A stretch of 64,000 bases of DNA from Butyrivibrio fibrisolvens 16/4 (GTDB lineage Bacteria; Bacillota; Clostridia; Lachnospirales; Lachnospiraceae): contig FP929036.1 in the NCBI GenBank assembly GCA_000209815.1, forward strand, positions 2,284,301 to 2,348,300, given 5' to 3'. Both the position numbers and the translations under genes were made by a program. Below are positions 56,023 through 64,000 of this stretch, one piece after another. Below the pieces are notes generated by a model. The model worked only from the letters and a program-made list of their open reading frames with translations. It had not been told where the DNA came from and did no database searches. Numbering within the stretch: position 1 is the first letter of the stretch; each line of letters opens with the position of its first letter.

Positions 56023-56975
56023 CCTGCATATATTTCTTTTAAGGTATCCTGAAACTCTTTGCTTTTCAGTTCGTTGGTAACCTTTTGTTTGGCTTTATCT
56101 CCGGCCACTCCTTCACGATATGCCTCATATAGGCTGGTGATTCTGGAAACCCAGTCATTTATATAAATACCTTTTGTAACCAACATATTTTCTTCTGTAC
56201 AGCCAGGCTGTCTCATTACCCAGTTTACAAAACGCTTGTATATATATTTAGTATCTTCTAAATCGTTTGGATGATAGCTAATAGAAAGGCTCTCTCCACT
56301 TCTTCTAACATAGTGGTAAAGAGGAAGATTTATCACACCAATATTTCCTATGGTACAATCCAGATAATCCATATTAAACTTTAGGTCTTCGCCTATGTTT
56401 ACATCTTCATCAAATCTAATGTTGTTTTCCTTGATAAGATTTAAATCATAACATTTGTTGGTAACGAAGTTGAATAGCTTTAACCATGCAAGGGTAGCTG
56501 CTGATGCGCGGGAAATCAGATAATCATTGCCTCTTACAAAGCCGTGTGCAGCCTCCAATATTGACTCTTTATTTTTTACATTTTTGTAATATACATTATC
56601 AAAAAACATTCCACAGCATATAAAGCTGCAGTCAGCATCTTTCCAGTTCTCTATAGCTGCTACATAACGCTGGGTCCATTCTGGCTCTGGATAATCATCT
56701 GCATCACAAAAACAAACATATTCTCCTGTAGCCTTATCCATTCCAGCGTTTCTTGCAGAAGAAGCCCCCTTGTTCTCTTGAGTAAAAAGCTTTATTCTAG
56801 AGTCCCTTTCAGCAAATTCTTTACAGATTGCAGCGGAATTATCAGTAGAGCCATCATCTACACAGATAATTTCCAGGTTCTGATACGTCTGATTTTCAAT
56901 TGCCGCCAAGCAATCTCTGATATGTTTTTGCCCATTATATATTGGTATTACTACCGATAATAACAATTTTTCCAT
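56013..56975 (-). CDS. Glycosyltransferase family 2
   Basis: 320 residues. VVIPIYNGQKHIRDCLAAI, IICVDDGSTDNSAAIC, YVCFCDADDYP (metal site), NIGEDLKFNMDYLDC. Ends in a basic helical region. It follows the fusion protein gene by three bases; probably the last gene of the transcript that starts at wzz. Confidence 0.88.
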   Translation of the reverse strand: MEKLLLSVVIPIYNGQKHIRDCLAAIENQTYQNLEIICVDDGSTDNSAAICKEFAERDSRIKLFTQENKGASSARNAGMDKATGEYVCFCDADDYPEPEWTQRYVAAIENWKDADCSFICCGMFFDNVYYKNVKNKESILEAAHGFVRGNDYLISRASAATLAWLKLFNFVTNKCYDLNLIKENNIRFDEDVNIGEDLKFNMDYLDCTIGNIGVINLPLYHYVRRSGESLSISYHPNDLEDTKYIYKRFVNWVMRQPGCTEENMLVTKGIYINDWVSRITSLYEAYREGVAGDKAKQKVTNELKSKEFQDTLKEIYAGKK

Positions 56976-56978
56976 CTC

Positions 56979-59078
56979 TTAATAACTTATAAATCCCCAT
57001 ACCATTAGAGCCAATTTTTTCTGTCGCTCAATACTAGCAGGAATCCCATACTCCTTTAGTAAATCCTTATATAGCTTCTTTATGCAGTCTTTTTTATCTG
57101 CATCTATATTTCTGTAAACATACTTTATATATTCCAGCAGACTAAGGATGCCTTGATCCATAGCTGCCATATAATTATTATCTTTAAAAAACCGAATGCG
57201 TTCTTTGCAGGCCAGAACGTAGTCCCTATATCTATTAGCCAATCCTGCATTCATAATACTGTCATCTCTCTGATAGTATTTGTACAAACATTCTGGAAGG
57301 TATGCCACCAGATTTGCATTAAATAAAAGCTTATATGTAGTGGCTTCGTCCTCATGAAGACGTCCAACTGGAAATCTAATATCTTTCCAAAGGTCTGCTT
57401 TGTATAATTTATTCCAGGCTGTGGAGCAGATATTGTTTGTAGTCATCATCTGTAAAACAGCTTCTCTACCACTATATTGTGCTGGGGCAGAGCTAGTGAA
57501 TGGTCTCTCTGTTCCATTGTCATATACATGTGCAAACCCACAGGCTACTATGTCAGCATTGCATCTATTGGCCTGAGCCATCATTTTCTCAAGGGTAGTG
57601 ACATCTAGATAATCATCACTATCAAGGAAGAATATATACTCTCCGGTGGCAACATCTAATCCTGAGTTTCTAGCTCCGGAAAGCCCCTGATTCTCTTGAT
57701 GAATAACCCTTATTCTAGAATCCTTAGCTGCGTGTTTCTCACAAATATCTCCACTATTATCTGCAGAGCCATCATCTACAAGGATGATTTCTAACTGTGT
57801 ATAGGTTTGACTGATTAGAGATTGCAAACATCTCTCCAGCTGATTTTCAACATTATAAACAGGTACTATTACAGAAATAGTCCCCTGTGAACATTTTGTG
57901 TCCAAAATATTCACTAATCTATAATAATATGTATTAATGTCAAATTCTACTGTTCTTCTTGCCGAATTATAAGCTTTTTTGCCAAGTGATGTTCTATATT
58001 CCTCGTCAGTTGCAAGATGAGTCATTTCAGCAGCCAAACTACTGATAAAATCAACATTTTTATCAACTATGACAGCGCCATCTCCTACCACCTCTGGAAT
58101 GGCACCGGAGTTTGTGGTAATTAAAGGAAGTCCCTTAGCAATAGTTTCAAGTGCCACAAGGCCGAATGGTTCCTCGTCTACTGTTGGCATGACGACGATA
58201 TCGTATTCATTGTATTTTTCTGCCATTTGCTTAGTCAAAAGACGTTTGTGGCAGGTAATACCAGTGCCATACATATTCACTTTTGAATATATTTGCTTTT
58301 CATATTTGGTAGGTTTATCAGAAAAGCCAATAATATCCAGCAGCACGTTCCCCTGCATACCTGAAGGAAGCTTTGATTGCATTATATTAAATGCATCAAT
58401 CAATTCAGCAACTCCTTTCGTAGGTATTACCCTTCCTGCATACAAAAATCGAATCTTTCCATCCGGCTTTTTTCTGACAGGAGAATAATCATCAAATGGT
58501 ATTCCATTCTTTAAAATGTGAACTACTGCATCACTTGAATATTTTAATATCTGTGATTTTATATATTCACTCACAGCAATAAACTGAACCCCATATTTTG
58601 TAAGGAATTCAATATACTCCGGTGAACGATATATATCCACATCATTATGCATATGAAGGTAGATTGGATAATCTTTGGAAAAACCAGTAGCCTTTAAAAG
58701 TTCCATCGCCATAGACATTTGATTTTCAATGATGACAGCAAAATAAGACTCTTCCATTTTTGATGAACGAGCCAGGAATTCTTCGATAATCTTCTTATCA
58801 AATACACGTTTAGCACTTTTATCCTTAACGGTACGATAATATTTATCGAATACTTTATCCAGTTTTAATGTAATAGTATCAAATAAAATTGGAATAATAT
58901 TAGTGCAAGAATAACTCTTTAGACTATAAGAACTATCAGCAATTGTATATAAATCAATTGCGAATGCTTTCGATATTTCGTTTTGATTTATAATGCACGT
59001 AATCAATTCCTCAACGGCCCCGCCTTTTGAGGCAGGGACCGGAAGAATACAAGGTGCTAGAATTGCCAACTTTTTCAT
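56979..59078 (-). CDS. Fusion of GT4 and GT2 glycosyltransferases
   Basis: 699 residues. N-terminal GT-B enzyme (1-385): CILPVPASKGGAVEELI, IRFLYAGRVIPTKGVAELIDAF (donor-domain start), PTVDEEPFGLVALETIAKGLPLITT (EX7E motif). C-terminal GT-A module from about 395: ISVIVPVYNVENQLERCL, ILVDDGSADNSG, YIFFLDSDDYLD, VGRLHEDEATTYKL. Two sugars in one polypeptide, intact frame throughout. Together with the fusion at 50234 this locus has two independent GT-GT2 fusions. Confidence 0.9.
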   Translation of the reverse strand: MKKLAILAPCILPVPASKGGAVEELITCIINQNEISKAFAIDLYTIADSSYSLKSYSCTNIIPILFDTITLKLDKVFDKYYRTVKDKSAKRVFDKKIIEEFLARSSKMEESYFAVIIENQMSMAMELLKATGFSKDYPIYLHMHNDVDIYRSPEYIEFLTKYGVQFIAVSEYIKSQILKYSSDAVVHILKNGIPFDDYSPVRKKPDGKIRFLYAGRVIPTKGVAELIDAFNIMQSKLPSGMQGNVLLDIIGFSDKPTKYEKQIYSKVNMYGTGITCHKRLLTKQMAEKYNEYDIVVMPTVDEEPFGLVALETIAKGLPLITTNSGAIPEVVGDGAVIVDKNVDFISSLAAEMTHLATDEEYRTSLGKKAYNSARRTVEFDINTYYYRLVNILDTKCSQGTISVIVPVYNVENQLERCLQSLISQTYTQLEIILVDDGSADNSGDICEKHAAKDSRIRVIHQENQGLSGARNSGLDVATGEYIFFLDSDDYLDVTTLEKMMAQANRCNADIVACGFAHVYDNGTERPFTSSAPAQYSGREAVLQMMTTNNICSTAWNKLYKADLWKDIRFPVGRLHEDEATTYKLLFNANLVAYLPECLYKYYQRDDSIMNAGLANRYRDYVLACKERIRFFKDNNYMAAMDQGILSLLEYIKYVYRNIDADKKDCIKKLYKDLLKEYGIPASIERQKKLALMVWGFISY

Positions 59079-59084
59079 ATCACA

Positions 59085-60215
59085 TTAAAAAACCTTTGCT
59101 CCATACTTATAAAGATTCACCGTTCTGGCCACAACATCATCCCAGTTGTACTTACTAAGGACATGCTCTGCAGCTGTAATCTTATAAGAATGAACTTCTT
59201 GTTTGTTATCAAGAAGCTGTATTAGCTTCTCTTTTAGGTCTTCTACATCTCCCTTTTTAAAGGTAAGGCCTTTATCTTCCACAACACTTGCAGTCTCATT
59301 AATATCACTAACAAGACAGCAGTTGCCATAACTCATGGCTTCTAGAAGTGAAATAGGCATTCCTTCTACATCACTTGGAAGAACATACACATATGCGTTT
59401 GAATATAATTCCTCAAGAATCTGTCCCTGCTGGAATCCCAAAAGCATAATTCTGTCGTCTTCTCTGGCAGCACGCTTTATCTTAGAAACGTAATCATTAC
59501 TATGACTAGTACCACCAACAATAACAAGCTTTTTGTCTGTATTAATCTGCTTGTATGCTTTTATTAAATAATGAAGGCCCTTCTCAGGAACTATACGAGC
59601 AAGGAAAAGAATATATTCATCTTTCTTTAATCCGAACCGCTCTGTAATAGCCTGAGCCTCTAATATTTCTGGTTTTCCTATTCCGTTTGGAATAAGTGTA
59701 GCCTCTCTGCCAAATTTTTCTTTGAAGTATTTCTTGTTTCCTTCTGAAAGAACGATTAACTCGTCCGCATATTTAGCAGCACATTTTTCACCAAACTCCA
59801 AATATCTTGTAGCAAAGCCGCCCCATTTTGCTCTCTGGCTATCTATTCCGTGAATAGTAGCTACTGTACGAATTCCTAGAAAATGTGGAAGCCACAGCAT
59901 TGCACAAGACCCAGAAGCATGATAATGAATAACATCATAATGATGGAATATTGCATGCAAAGTAGCCAAAATTGAATAAATAGTAGCATTAAGACTTTTC
60001 TTCTCAGAAGTAGGCACAGTAATAATGTGAATTCCCTTGTAGGTATCTCCTACCTGAATATCATTTTCTGCACCAGAAACGTGATGCCCTGCTCTGTTAT
60101 AAACATAAACATCATGTCCCTCAGCTACCATCTTTGAAGCTAACTCTTCTACTACGATCTCTACGCCACCTTCACGTGAAGGAATGCGCTTGTGACCTAT
60201 CATTGCGATTTTCAT
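59085..60215 (-). CDS. Glycosyltransferase family 4 (DUF1972/Cps2T-like)
   Basis: 376 residues, GT-B fold. IGHKRIPSREGGVEIVVEEL is the N-terminal pattern of Cps2T-type rhamnosyltransferases; then DVIHYHASGSCAMLWLP, IHGIDSQRAKWG, LFLARIVPEKGLHYLI, PSDVEGMPISLLEAMSYGN (EX7E). In streptococci such enzymes add rhamnose as second sugar, matching rmlA/C nearby (inference). GGGAGAAAT precedes the ATG. Confidence 0.9.
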   Translation of the reverse strand: MKIAMIGHKRIPSREGGVEIVVEELASKMVAEGHDVYVYNRAGHHVSGAENDIQVGDTYKGIHIITVPTSEKKSLNATIYSILATLHAIFHHYDVIHYHASGSCAMLWLPHFLGIRTVATIHGIDSQRAKWGGFATRYLEFGEKCAAKYADELIVLSEGNKKYFKEKFGREATLIPNGIGKPEILEAQAITERFGLKKDEYILFLARIVPEKGLHYLIKAYKQINTDKKLVIVGGTSHSNDYVSKIKRAAREDDRIMLLGFQQGQILEELYSNAYVYVLPSDVEGMPISLLEAMSYGNCCLVSDINETASVVEDKGLTFKKGDVEDLKEKLIQLLDNKQEVHSYKITAAEHVLSKYNWDDVVARTVNLYKYGAKVF

Positions 60216-60238
60216 TACTATTTCTCCCTAAAAAACTT

Positions 60239-61153
60239 TTACGCTACTTTCTTTTTTACATAAAGAAGAACAGCACCTACAGCTACTAAGCCAAATAAAA
60301 GAGCTACCGCTTTACCTATAATATCAATAATACGCATTAGTCCCTCTGTATCATTTTCTAAAGCATTTTCCTTACTAACTGATACATCGAAACTTCCTAA
60401 ATCAGTAATAACTTGAGATCCATCAGCATCTGTATACTGAAGTGAAACATTAATTGTCTGATTTCCTGCCTCTTCAAATATTACATAATAGTCATTAGTA
60501 TAACTTTTTCCTGCATAAACGGTATCAAGCTTTATCTCTTTACTAGTAGATGATACATTTCCATCTACGATAAGCTTTGCATCCGTAATATTTGAAGAAC
60601 TCTGATTTACATAACTGAAAGCCAAAAGAGATTTACCATTTACAATAGCATGCGCACTAACATCAATAGATTTTACTCCAATTGTACTACCACCTGAAGT
60701 AGGAATAACAATTGTAGCACTATTATTCAGTCTGTTGCTCATAGCTACATAATCAAACTGACATGTCAAATCTACAGCATTTCCCATAAAGTTATTACCG
60801 ATAACCATTGGCACCGATACTTCCTTCGTGTCATCTGCTCCTATAGACCCTACAAAAATCTGATTAGAATTACCATAAGCTGGATAAAGGGTACCAGTAC
60901 TATTTGATAATGTCATCATAACACTACCTGCACTTGCTACGCTTGAAGTATTATGAAGTTTTAAATTAACCGTAATCTGCTTTCCTGCCTCTATCATTCC
61001 ACCATCTATCGAATAGTCCTGAACCTCGATAATTGGCATAGCATTTCCATCCACCTCAGTAGCATTTGCTACTATTTTAGTATTTGCAACTAAACACAAA
61101 ACAGTAAAGAGGCAAACCATAATCTTTTTCAAAACATTATTATACTTTCTCAT
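60239..61153 (-). CDS. Secreted beta-rich protein with C-terminal membrane anchor
   Basis: 304 residues from ATG 61151-61153 (GGGAGG upstream). Signal peptide (NNVLKKIMVCLFTVLCLVANTKI), then two or more Ig-like CARDB/COG1361-type beta domains (AGKQITVNLKLHNTSSVASAGSVMM, YAGKSYTNDYYVIFEEAGNQTINV), ending in one membrane helix (AVALLFGLVAVGAVLLYV) and KKKVA. It sits in the wzz-wzd set and could be a surface partner of the assembly machinery. The reading upstream of 61153 overlaps the kinase gene in another frame and is not real. Confidence 0.75.
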   Translation of the reverse strand: MRKYNNVLKKIMVCLFTVLCLVANTKIVANATEVDGNAMPIIEVQDYSIDGGMIEAGKQITVNLKLHNTSSVASAGSVMMTLSNSTGTLYPAYGNSNQIFVGSIGADDTKEVSVPMVIGNNFMGNAVDLTCQFDYVAMSNRLNNSATIVIPTSGGSTIGVKSIDVSAHAIVNGKSLLAFSYVNQSSSNITDAKLIVDGNVSSTSKEIKLDTVYAGKSYTNDYYVIFEEAGNQTINVSLQYTDADGSQVITDLGSFDVSVSKENALENDTEGLMRIIDIIGKAVALLFGLVAVGAVLLYVKKKVA

Positions 61154-61163
61154 TTCTGCCTCC

Positions 61164-61868
61164 CTAGTTTTTCTTTGATTTCTTTTTTGCATAGCGCTCG
61201 TTTTGGAAATAATCATAGTCAGCATTAGCCTCTGCATACTGTTCCATATCAAGCTTGTTAACAATTGTTCCAATAAGATTTGCTTTTACCTCTGTAAGAG
61301 CATTGGCAGCCTCTACAAGACCTCGCTTTGTGGTATCACCTATAGCGGAAACAAGAATTGTGGCATCCACATTTACAGAAATCACCTTTGCATCCATCGC
61401 CGCATTAATAGCAGGCATATCATAGATGATAAAATCGTAAGTATTAGAAAGCTCATCTCTTGCGATATTCATTTTATTAGAGCAAAGTAATCTAACAGGA
61501 TTATCAATAAGCTCTCCACAAGGAATATATGAAAGGTTTTCCGTAGTAGTCTCGCAAATCACCTGTTCAAGAGTAACTCTGTCCATCAGATAGTCCGAAA
61601 GCCCCTCAGAAACATTTTCATTTAATCTCTTATAGCGGTTTTTCTTTCTCATATCACCATCTATAAGTACTGTCTTCCAACCTGAACTAGCAAGTGAAGC
61701 TGCAAGATTAATAGCAACTGTAGTAGTACCATCTCCTGCTTCGCATCCACATAATACAAAGCTCTTATATCCATTTTGTTTTTTTAGAATATGTAAATTC
61801 ATAACCGCCTGATCAAAGGCATCATTTAAAACATAATTATCATTTCTATAAATATCTAATTTTTTCAC
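61164..61868 (-). CDS. CpsD/CapB-like capsule regulator (BY-kinase family) with altered P-loop
   Basis: 234 residues. Order of the bacterial tyrosine-kinase fold: Walker A position CGCEAGDGTTTV (41-51), Walker A' VLIDGDMRKK (67-76), Walker B FIIYDMPAI, and a tyrosine-rich tail (EQYAEANADYDYFQNERYAKK) that is autophosphorylated in the family. The canonical P-loop has a lysine (GEGKS/T); here Thr48 replaces it. Kinase activity is therefore in doubt; it may bind ATP weakly or act as a scaffold. Cognate Wzz-like activator is 11 bases upstream. Confidence 0.87.
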   Translation of the reverse strand: MKKLDIYRNDNYVLNDAFDQAVMNLHILKKQNGYKSFVLCGCEAGDGTTTVAINLAASLASSGWKTVLIDGDMRKKNRYKRLNENVSEGLSDYLMDRVTLEQVICETTTENLSYIPCGELIDNPVRLLCSNKMNIARDELSNTYDFIIYDMPAINAAMDAKVISVNVDATILVSAIGDTTKRGLVEAANALTEVKANLIGTIVNKLDMEQYAEANADYDYFQNERYAKKKSKKN

Positions 61869-61879
61869 TTTGATACCTC

Positions 61880-62596
61880 CTAGCCTTTGTAATCAGGAAT
61901 AACTCCTATAACAGGAATCCCATCTCTAATAGATGCTTCACGTACAGTTCGCACCTTTCTATCAAAGACCTCACAAACAACTACAACGAAACATGCAAAC
62001 ATAAATCCAGCAATCAAAGCTAGAATCCTTTTCTTCCAAGCCGCTTTTGATGCATCTAACGACATTTCATATGTGTAAGCATTATCGAGTGTTTTTACCG
62101 AATCAGTATTCAAAATCTCTGACATTTCTATAGCATATGACTGAGCCATAGCATCGGCCATTTCCATTGAAAGTGCTGGATCTGTAGTAGTCGCACTAAA
62201 AGAAATAATGGTTGCTGAACTATTCATAAAACTTGTTATAGAGGAATTTGAACTCGGTTTATTTACCGATGAGTTTACAGATACAGAGCCTTGAACATCT
62301 GCAGCAGTAACATCACTACGTCCAATTATCAAAGCTGCTCTCTGGCTAACCTTATATGAAGTAGCAACATTCAAATATGCATTCATTGCTGTTACAGCAT
62401 TCGTCGCATCCACGTAGGAGCCATCTGCTGCTGCATAAACAGTTGAGATTGCAGTATATTGATCTTCACCAACATCAAGCGTAATTCCAATCCCTACTAT
62501 CAAAAAAAGGATTGAAATAATTGCAATAAATTTAGAACGCTTTAATATAGCGCCTAAGCATCTCCCAACATCAATTTCTAACTCATTTTTAAACAT
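61880..62596 (-). CDS. Chain-length determinant / polysaccharide co-polymerase (Wzz/CapA-like)
   Basis: 238 residues with two membrane spans (FIAIISILFLIVGIGITL near 24-41; ILALIAGFMFACFVVVVCEVF near 190-210) flanking an extracellular helical domain. N-terminal ELEIDVGRCLGAILKRSKFI, proximal DRKVRTVREAS. In Gram-positives this membrane protein activates the BY-kinase encoded next and tunes chain length. First gene of the operon, driven from about 62640. Confidence 0.88.
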   Translation of the reverse strand: MFKNELEIDVGRCLGAILKRSKFIAIISILFLIVGIGITLDVGEDQYTAISTVYAAADGSYVDATNAVTAMNAYLNVATSYKVSQRAALIIGRSDVTAADVQGSVSVNSSVNKPSSNSSITSFMNSSATIISFSATTTDPALSMEMADAMAQSYAIEMSEILNTDSVKTLDNAYTYEMSLDASKAAWKKRILALIAGFMFACFVVVVCEVFDRKVRTVREASIRDGIPVIGVIPDYKG

Positions 62597-62644
62597 AACA
62601 AAATTTCCCTTCCTTGCAAAAATATAATACTCGCAATGTATAAA

Positions 62645-62677
62645 ATTATAGCATTAATTACCAATATCTGTATATTG
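62645..62677 (-). promoter_or_regulatory. Extended -10 promoter and inverted repeat before wzz
   Basis: Minus strand: TGCTATAAT (62645-62653), an extended -10, about 50 bases before the ATG. Immediately upstream an inverted repeat CAATAT-CTGT-ATATTG (62662-62677) occupies the -35 region and may be an operator. Weak -35. Another TATAAT lies at about 62732-62737. The whole 62597-62808 gap is very AT-rich and holds only these sites. Confidence 0.5.
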
Positions 62678-62808
62678 ATAAATATTTTATATATCCCAAA
62701 TAATAAAATTTGTTTTTTGTCAATTTTCACAAATTATACACAAGTCTTTATTAATCGAATAAACCTGTATAATCACACATAAAATTGCACTATTGATCAA
62801 CCGAAACT

Positions 62809-63399
62809 TTAAAATCCGCTTACGTCAATTCTTCTTTCTTTGCAATACTCCTTGAAGCTTGCATTTACCTTATCCTTATCTGAAAGGATTAAATCTTCCT
62901 TTGTCATTCCTTCTGGAATAGGCCACTGAACATTGATATCTGGATCGTCAAATGCAAGACCGCCCTCATCATTTGGATGATAGAAATCAGTAACCTTATA
63001 GCAGAACTCAGCGTAATCGCTAACTACTAAGAATCCGTGTGCGAATCCCTTTGGAATCATAAACTGCTTCTTATTCTCTGCAGAAAGGAGGATTCCATAG
63101 TGCTGACCAAATGTCTTTGAACCCTCACGAAGGTCTACAGCTACGTCGTAAACCTCTCCTGAGATTACACGAACAAGCTTGTCCTGTGGGAAGTTCTTCT
63201 GGAAGTGAAGGCCACGAAGAACACCCTTCTTGCTTGCAGACTGATTATCCTGAACGAATTCGTAATCGAGGCCCTCAGCCTTCATATCGTTCTCATTATA
63301 TGTTTCCATGAAGTAGCCTCTGTCATCGCCAAACACCTTAGGAGTGATGACGCAAAGGCCCTCAATGCCATTAATATTTTTCTCAACTGTAATTGCCAT
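62809..63399 (-). CDS. rmlC: dTDP-4-dehydrorhamnose 3,5-epimerase
   Basis: 196 residues, cupin fold. FGDDRGYFMETYNE, FVQDNQSASKKGVLRGLHFQ (catalytic His), VYDVAVDLREGSKTFG, IPKGFAHGFLV, FCYKVTDFYHP. Third step of dTDP-L-rhamnose synthesis. Separated from rmlA by 11 bases. It is followed by the wzz promoter region, with no visible terminator. Confidence 0.95.
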   Translation of the reverse strand: MAITVEKNINGIEGLCVITPKVFGDDRGYFMETYNENDMKAEGLDYEFVQDNQSASKKGVLRGLHFQKNFPQDKLVRVISGEVYDVAVDLREGSKTFGQHYGILLSAENKKQFMIPKGFAHGFLVVSDYAEFCYKVTDFYHPNDEGGLAFDDPDINVQWPIPEGMTKEDLILSDKDKVNASFKEYCKERRIDVSGF

Positions 63400-63410
63400 A
63401 ATTTTACCTC

Positions 63411-64000
63411 TTATAATCCGTTTGATATGTCTACGAGATATTGTCCGTAGGCTGTTTTCATAAGTGGCTCAGCAAGCTTTAAAAGCTGTTCCTTGTTGAT
63501 GAAGCCACGCTTGTATGCGATTTCCTCGATACAAGAGATGTACATACCCTGACGTTTCTGGAATGTGCTTACAAACTCTGCTGCCTGAAGAAGCATGTCG
63601 TGGTTTCCTGTATCAAGCCATGCGAAGCCTCGGCCAAGTGTCTCTACGTGGAGGTTGCCACGGTTAAGGTATTCATTGTTAACAGCTGTGATTTCAAGCT
63701 CTCCACGTGCTGAAGGCTTGATAGTCTTTGCGATTTCTACAACTGAATTATCGTAGAAGTAAAGACCTGGAACAGCATAATTGCTCTTTGGCTGCGCTGG
63801 CTTCTCCTCGATAGAGATAGCTACGCCATTTTCATCAAACTCTACTACGCCATACTCTCTTGGGTCACGTACATAGTAACCAAAGATTGTAGCACCTGGC
63901 TCAGACTCTGTACGAGTTGCTGCAGAAAGGAGTACTTTTGAGAATGACTGACCATAGAAAATATTGTCACCAAGTACAAGTGCAACAGCATCCTTTCCAA
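63411..64000 (-). CDS. rmlA: Glucose-1-phosphate thymidylyltransferase (5' end cut by window)
   Basis: About 196 C-terminal residues are present; the family length is near 290, so the N-terminal nucleotide loop lies beyond base 64000. Seen: [79 protein letters not shown]. Makes dTDP-glucose, the first step toward dTDP-rhamnose, and is expected to lead into rmlB/D elsewhere. Reading is open from the window edge to the stop at 63411. Confidence 0.95.
   Translation of the reverse strand, partial: GKDAVALVLGDNIFYGQSFSKVLLSAATRTESEPGATIFGYYVRDPREYGVVEFDENGVAISIEEKPAQPKSNYAVPGLYFYDNSVVEIAKTIKPSARGELEITAVNNEYLNRGNLHVETLGRGFAWLDTGNHDMLLQAAEFVSTFQKRQGMYISCIEEIAYKRGFINKEQLLKLAEPLMKTAYGQYLVDISNGL

Noticed and set aside
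60239..61273. Extended 344-residue reading of the secreted protein
   Set aside because: The first 40 residues overlap the kinase gene in another frame; a signal peptide and GGGAGG support the start at 61153.
1..64000. CRISPR arrays, insertion sequences, prophage, tRNA and rRNA genes
   Set aside because: No regularly spaced repeats, transposase, integrase or RNA-gene motifs were found on either strand by eye.

Overview
The window looks like a chromosomal segment of a Gram-positive, AT-rich, anaerobic clostridial bacterium, most likely a Lachnospiraceae of the Butyrivibrio/Pseudobutyrivibrio type (inference from protein sequence character, the dnaE-pfkA order, T-box and TPP leaders, a sigma-28 promoter and a large exopolysaccharide locus; no 16S gene is present). 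Almost all genes lie on the minus strand. No tRNA, rRNA, CRISPR array, phage or insertion sequence could be supported.

Layout. 1-13.8 kb is housekeeping and regulation: pfkA (cut by the window start), dnaE, a small membrane protein, a Na/phosphate symporter, hflX, a TPP-riboswitch-controlled thiamine transporter (thiT, plus strand), a putative partner-switching pair (a protein with two similar halves plus a STAS protein), an orphan response regulator, a DUF1934 protein, a GntR regulator and ispE. 13.9-18.8 kb holds a gene behind a textbook sigma-28 promoter, an adenylation enzyme/carrier protein/membrane acyltransferase trio, and an HD-GYP c-di-GMP phosphodiesterase. 18.9-31.3 kb is a nucleoside block: the ABC importer bmpA/nupO-nupP-nupQ, cytidine deaminase and deoC, with a FapA/zinc-ribbon-TPR operon inside it, and valS behind a T-box. 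31.4-36.8 kb is an accessory island: a decayed ORF, an AbrB/PIN toxin-antitoxin pair, a frameshifted HTH regulator and a plus-strand cassette of four ORFs, three with N-terminal secretion signals or membrane anchors, that I cannot assign. 36.8-64 kb is an exopolysaccharide locus: HAD phosphatase, a truncated and a full sugar-1-phosphate transferase, UDP-sugar pyrophosphorylase, an ATP-grasp enzyme, at least ten glycosyltransferases (two of them fusions), DegT aminotransferase with WbqC and an acyltransferase (a sugar decoration set), an MsbA-like ABC exporter, Wzz/BY-kinase regulators and rmlC/rmlA for dTDP-rhamnose. No Wzx flippase or Wzy polymerase was recognised inside the window.

The most striking global feature is that eight separate reading frames are broken by what looks like one missing A in an A-run of the coding strand (STAS protein, acyl-AMP ligase, acyltransferase, TPR protein, valS, the ORF at 31.5 kb, the HTH gene, the ATP-grasp gene). 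In each case adding one A restores a continuous protein, and in the recognisable families it restores family-like sequence. Either the assembly carries homopolymer errors, or this lineage tolerates or uses slippage; the sequence alone cannot decide. Several regulatory elements stand out: a 21-bp sequence with GTGTGA direct repeats upstream of two unlinked genes, a promoter that would produce a leaderless glycosyltransferase mRNA, a palindrome over the fapA promoter, and very long imperfect terminator hairpins.
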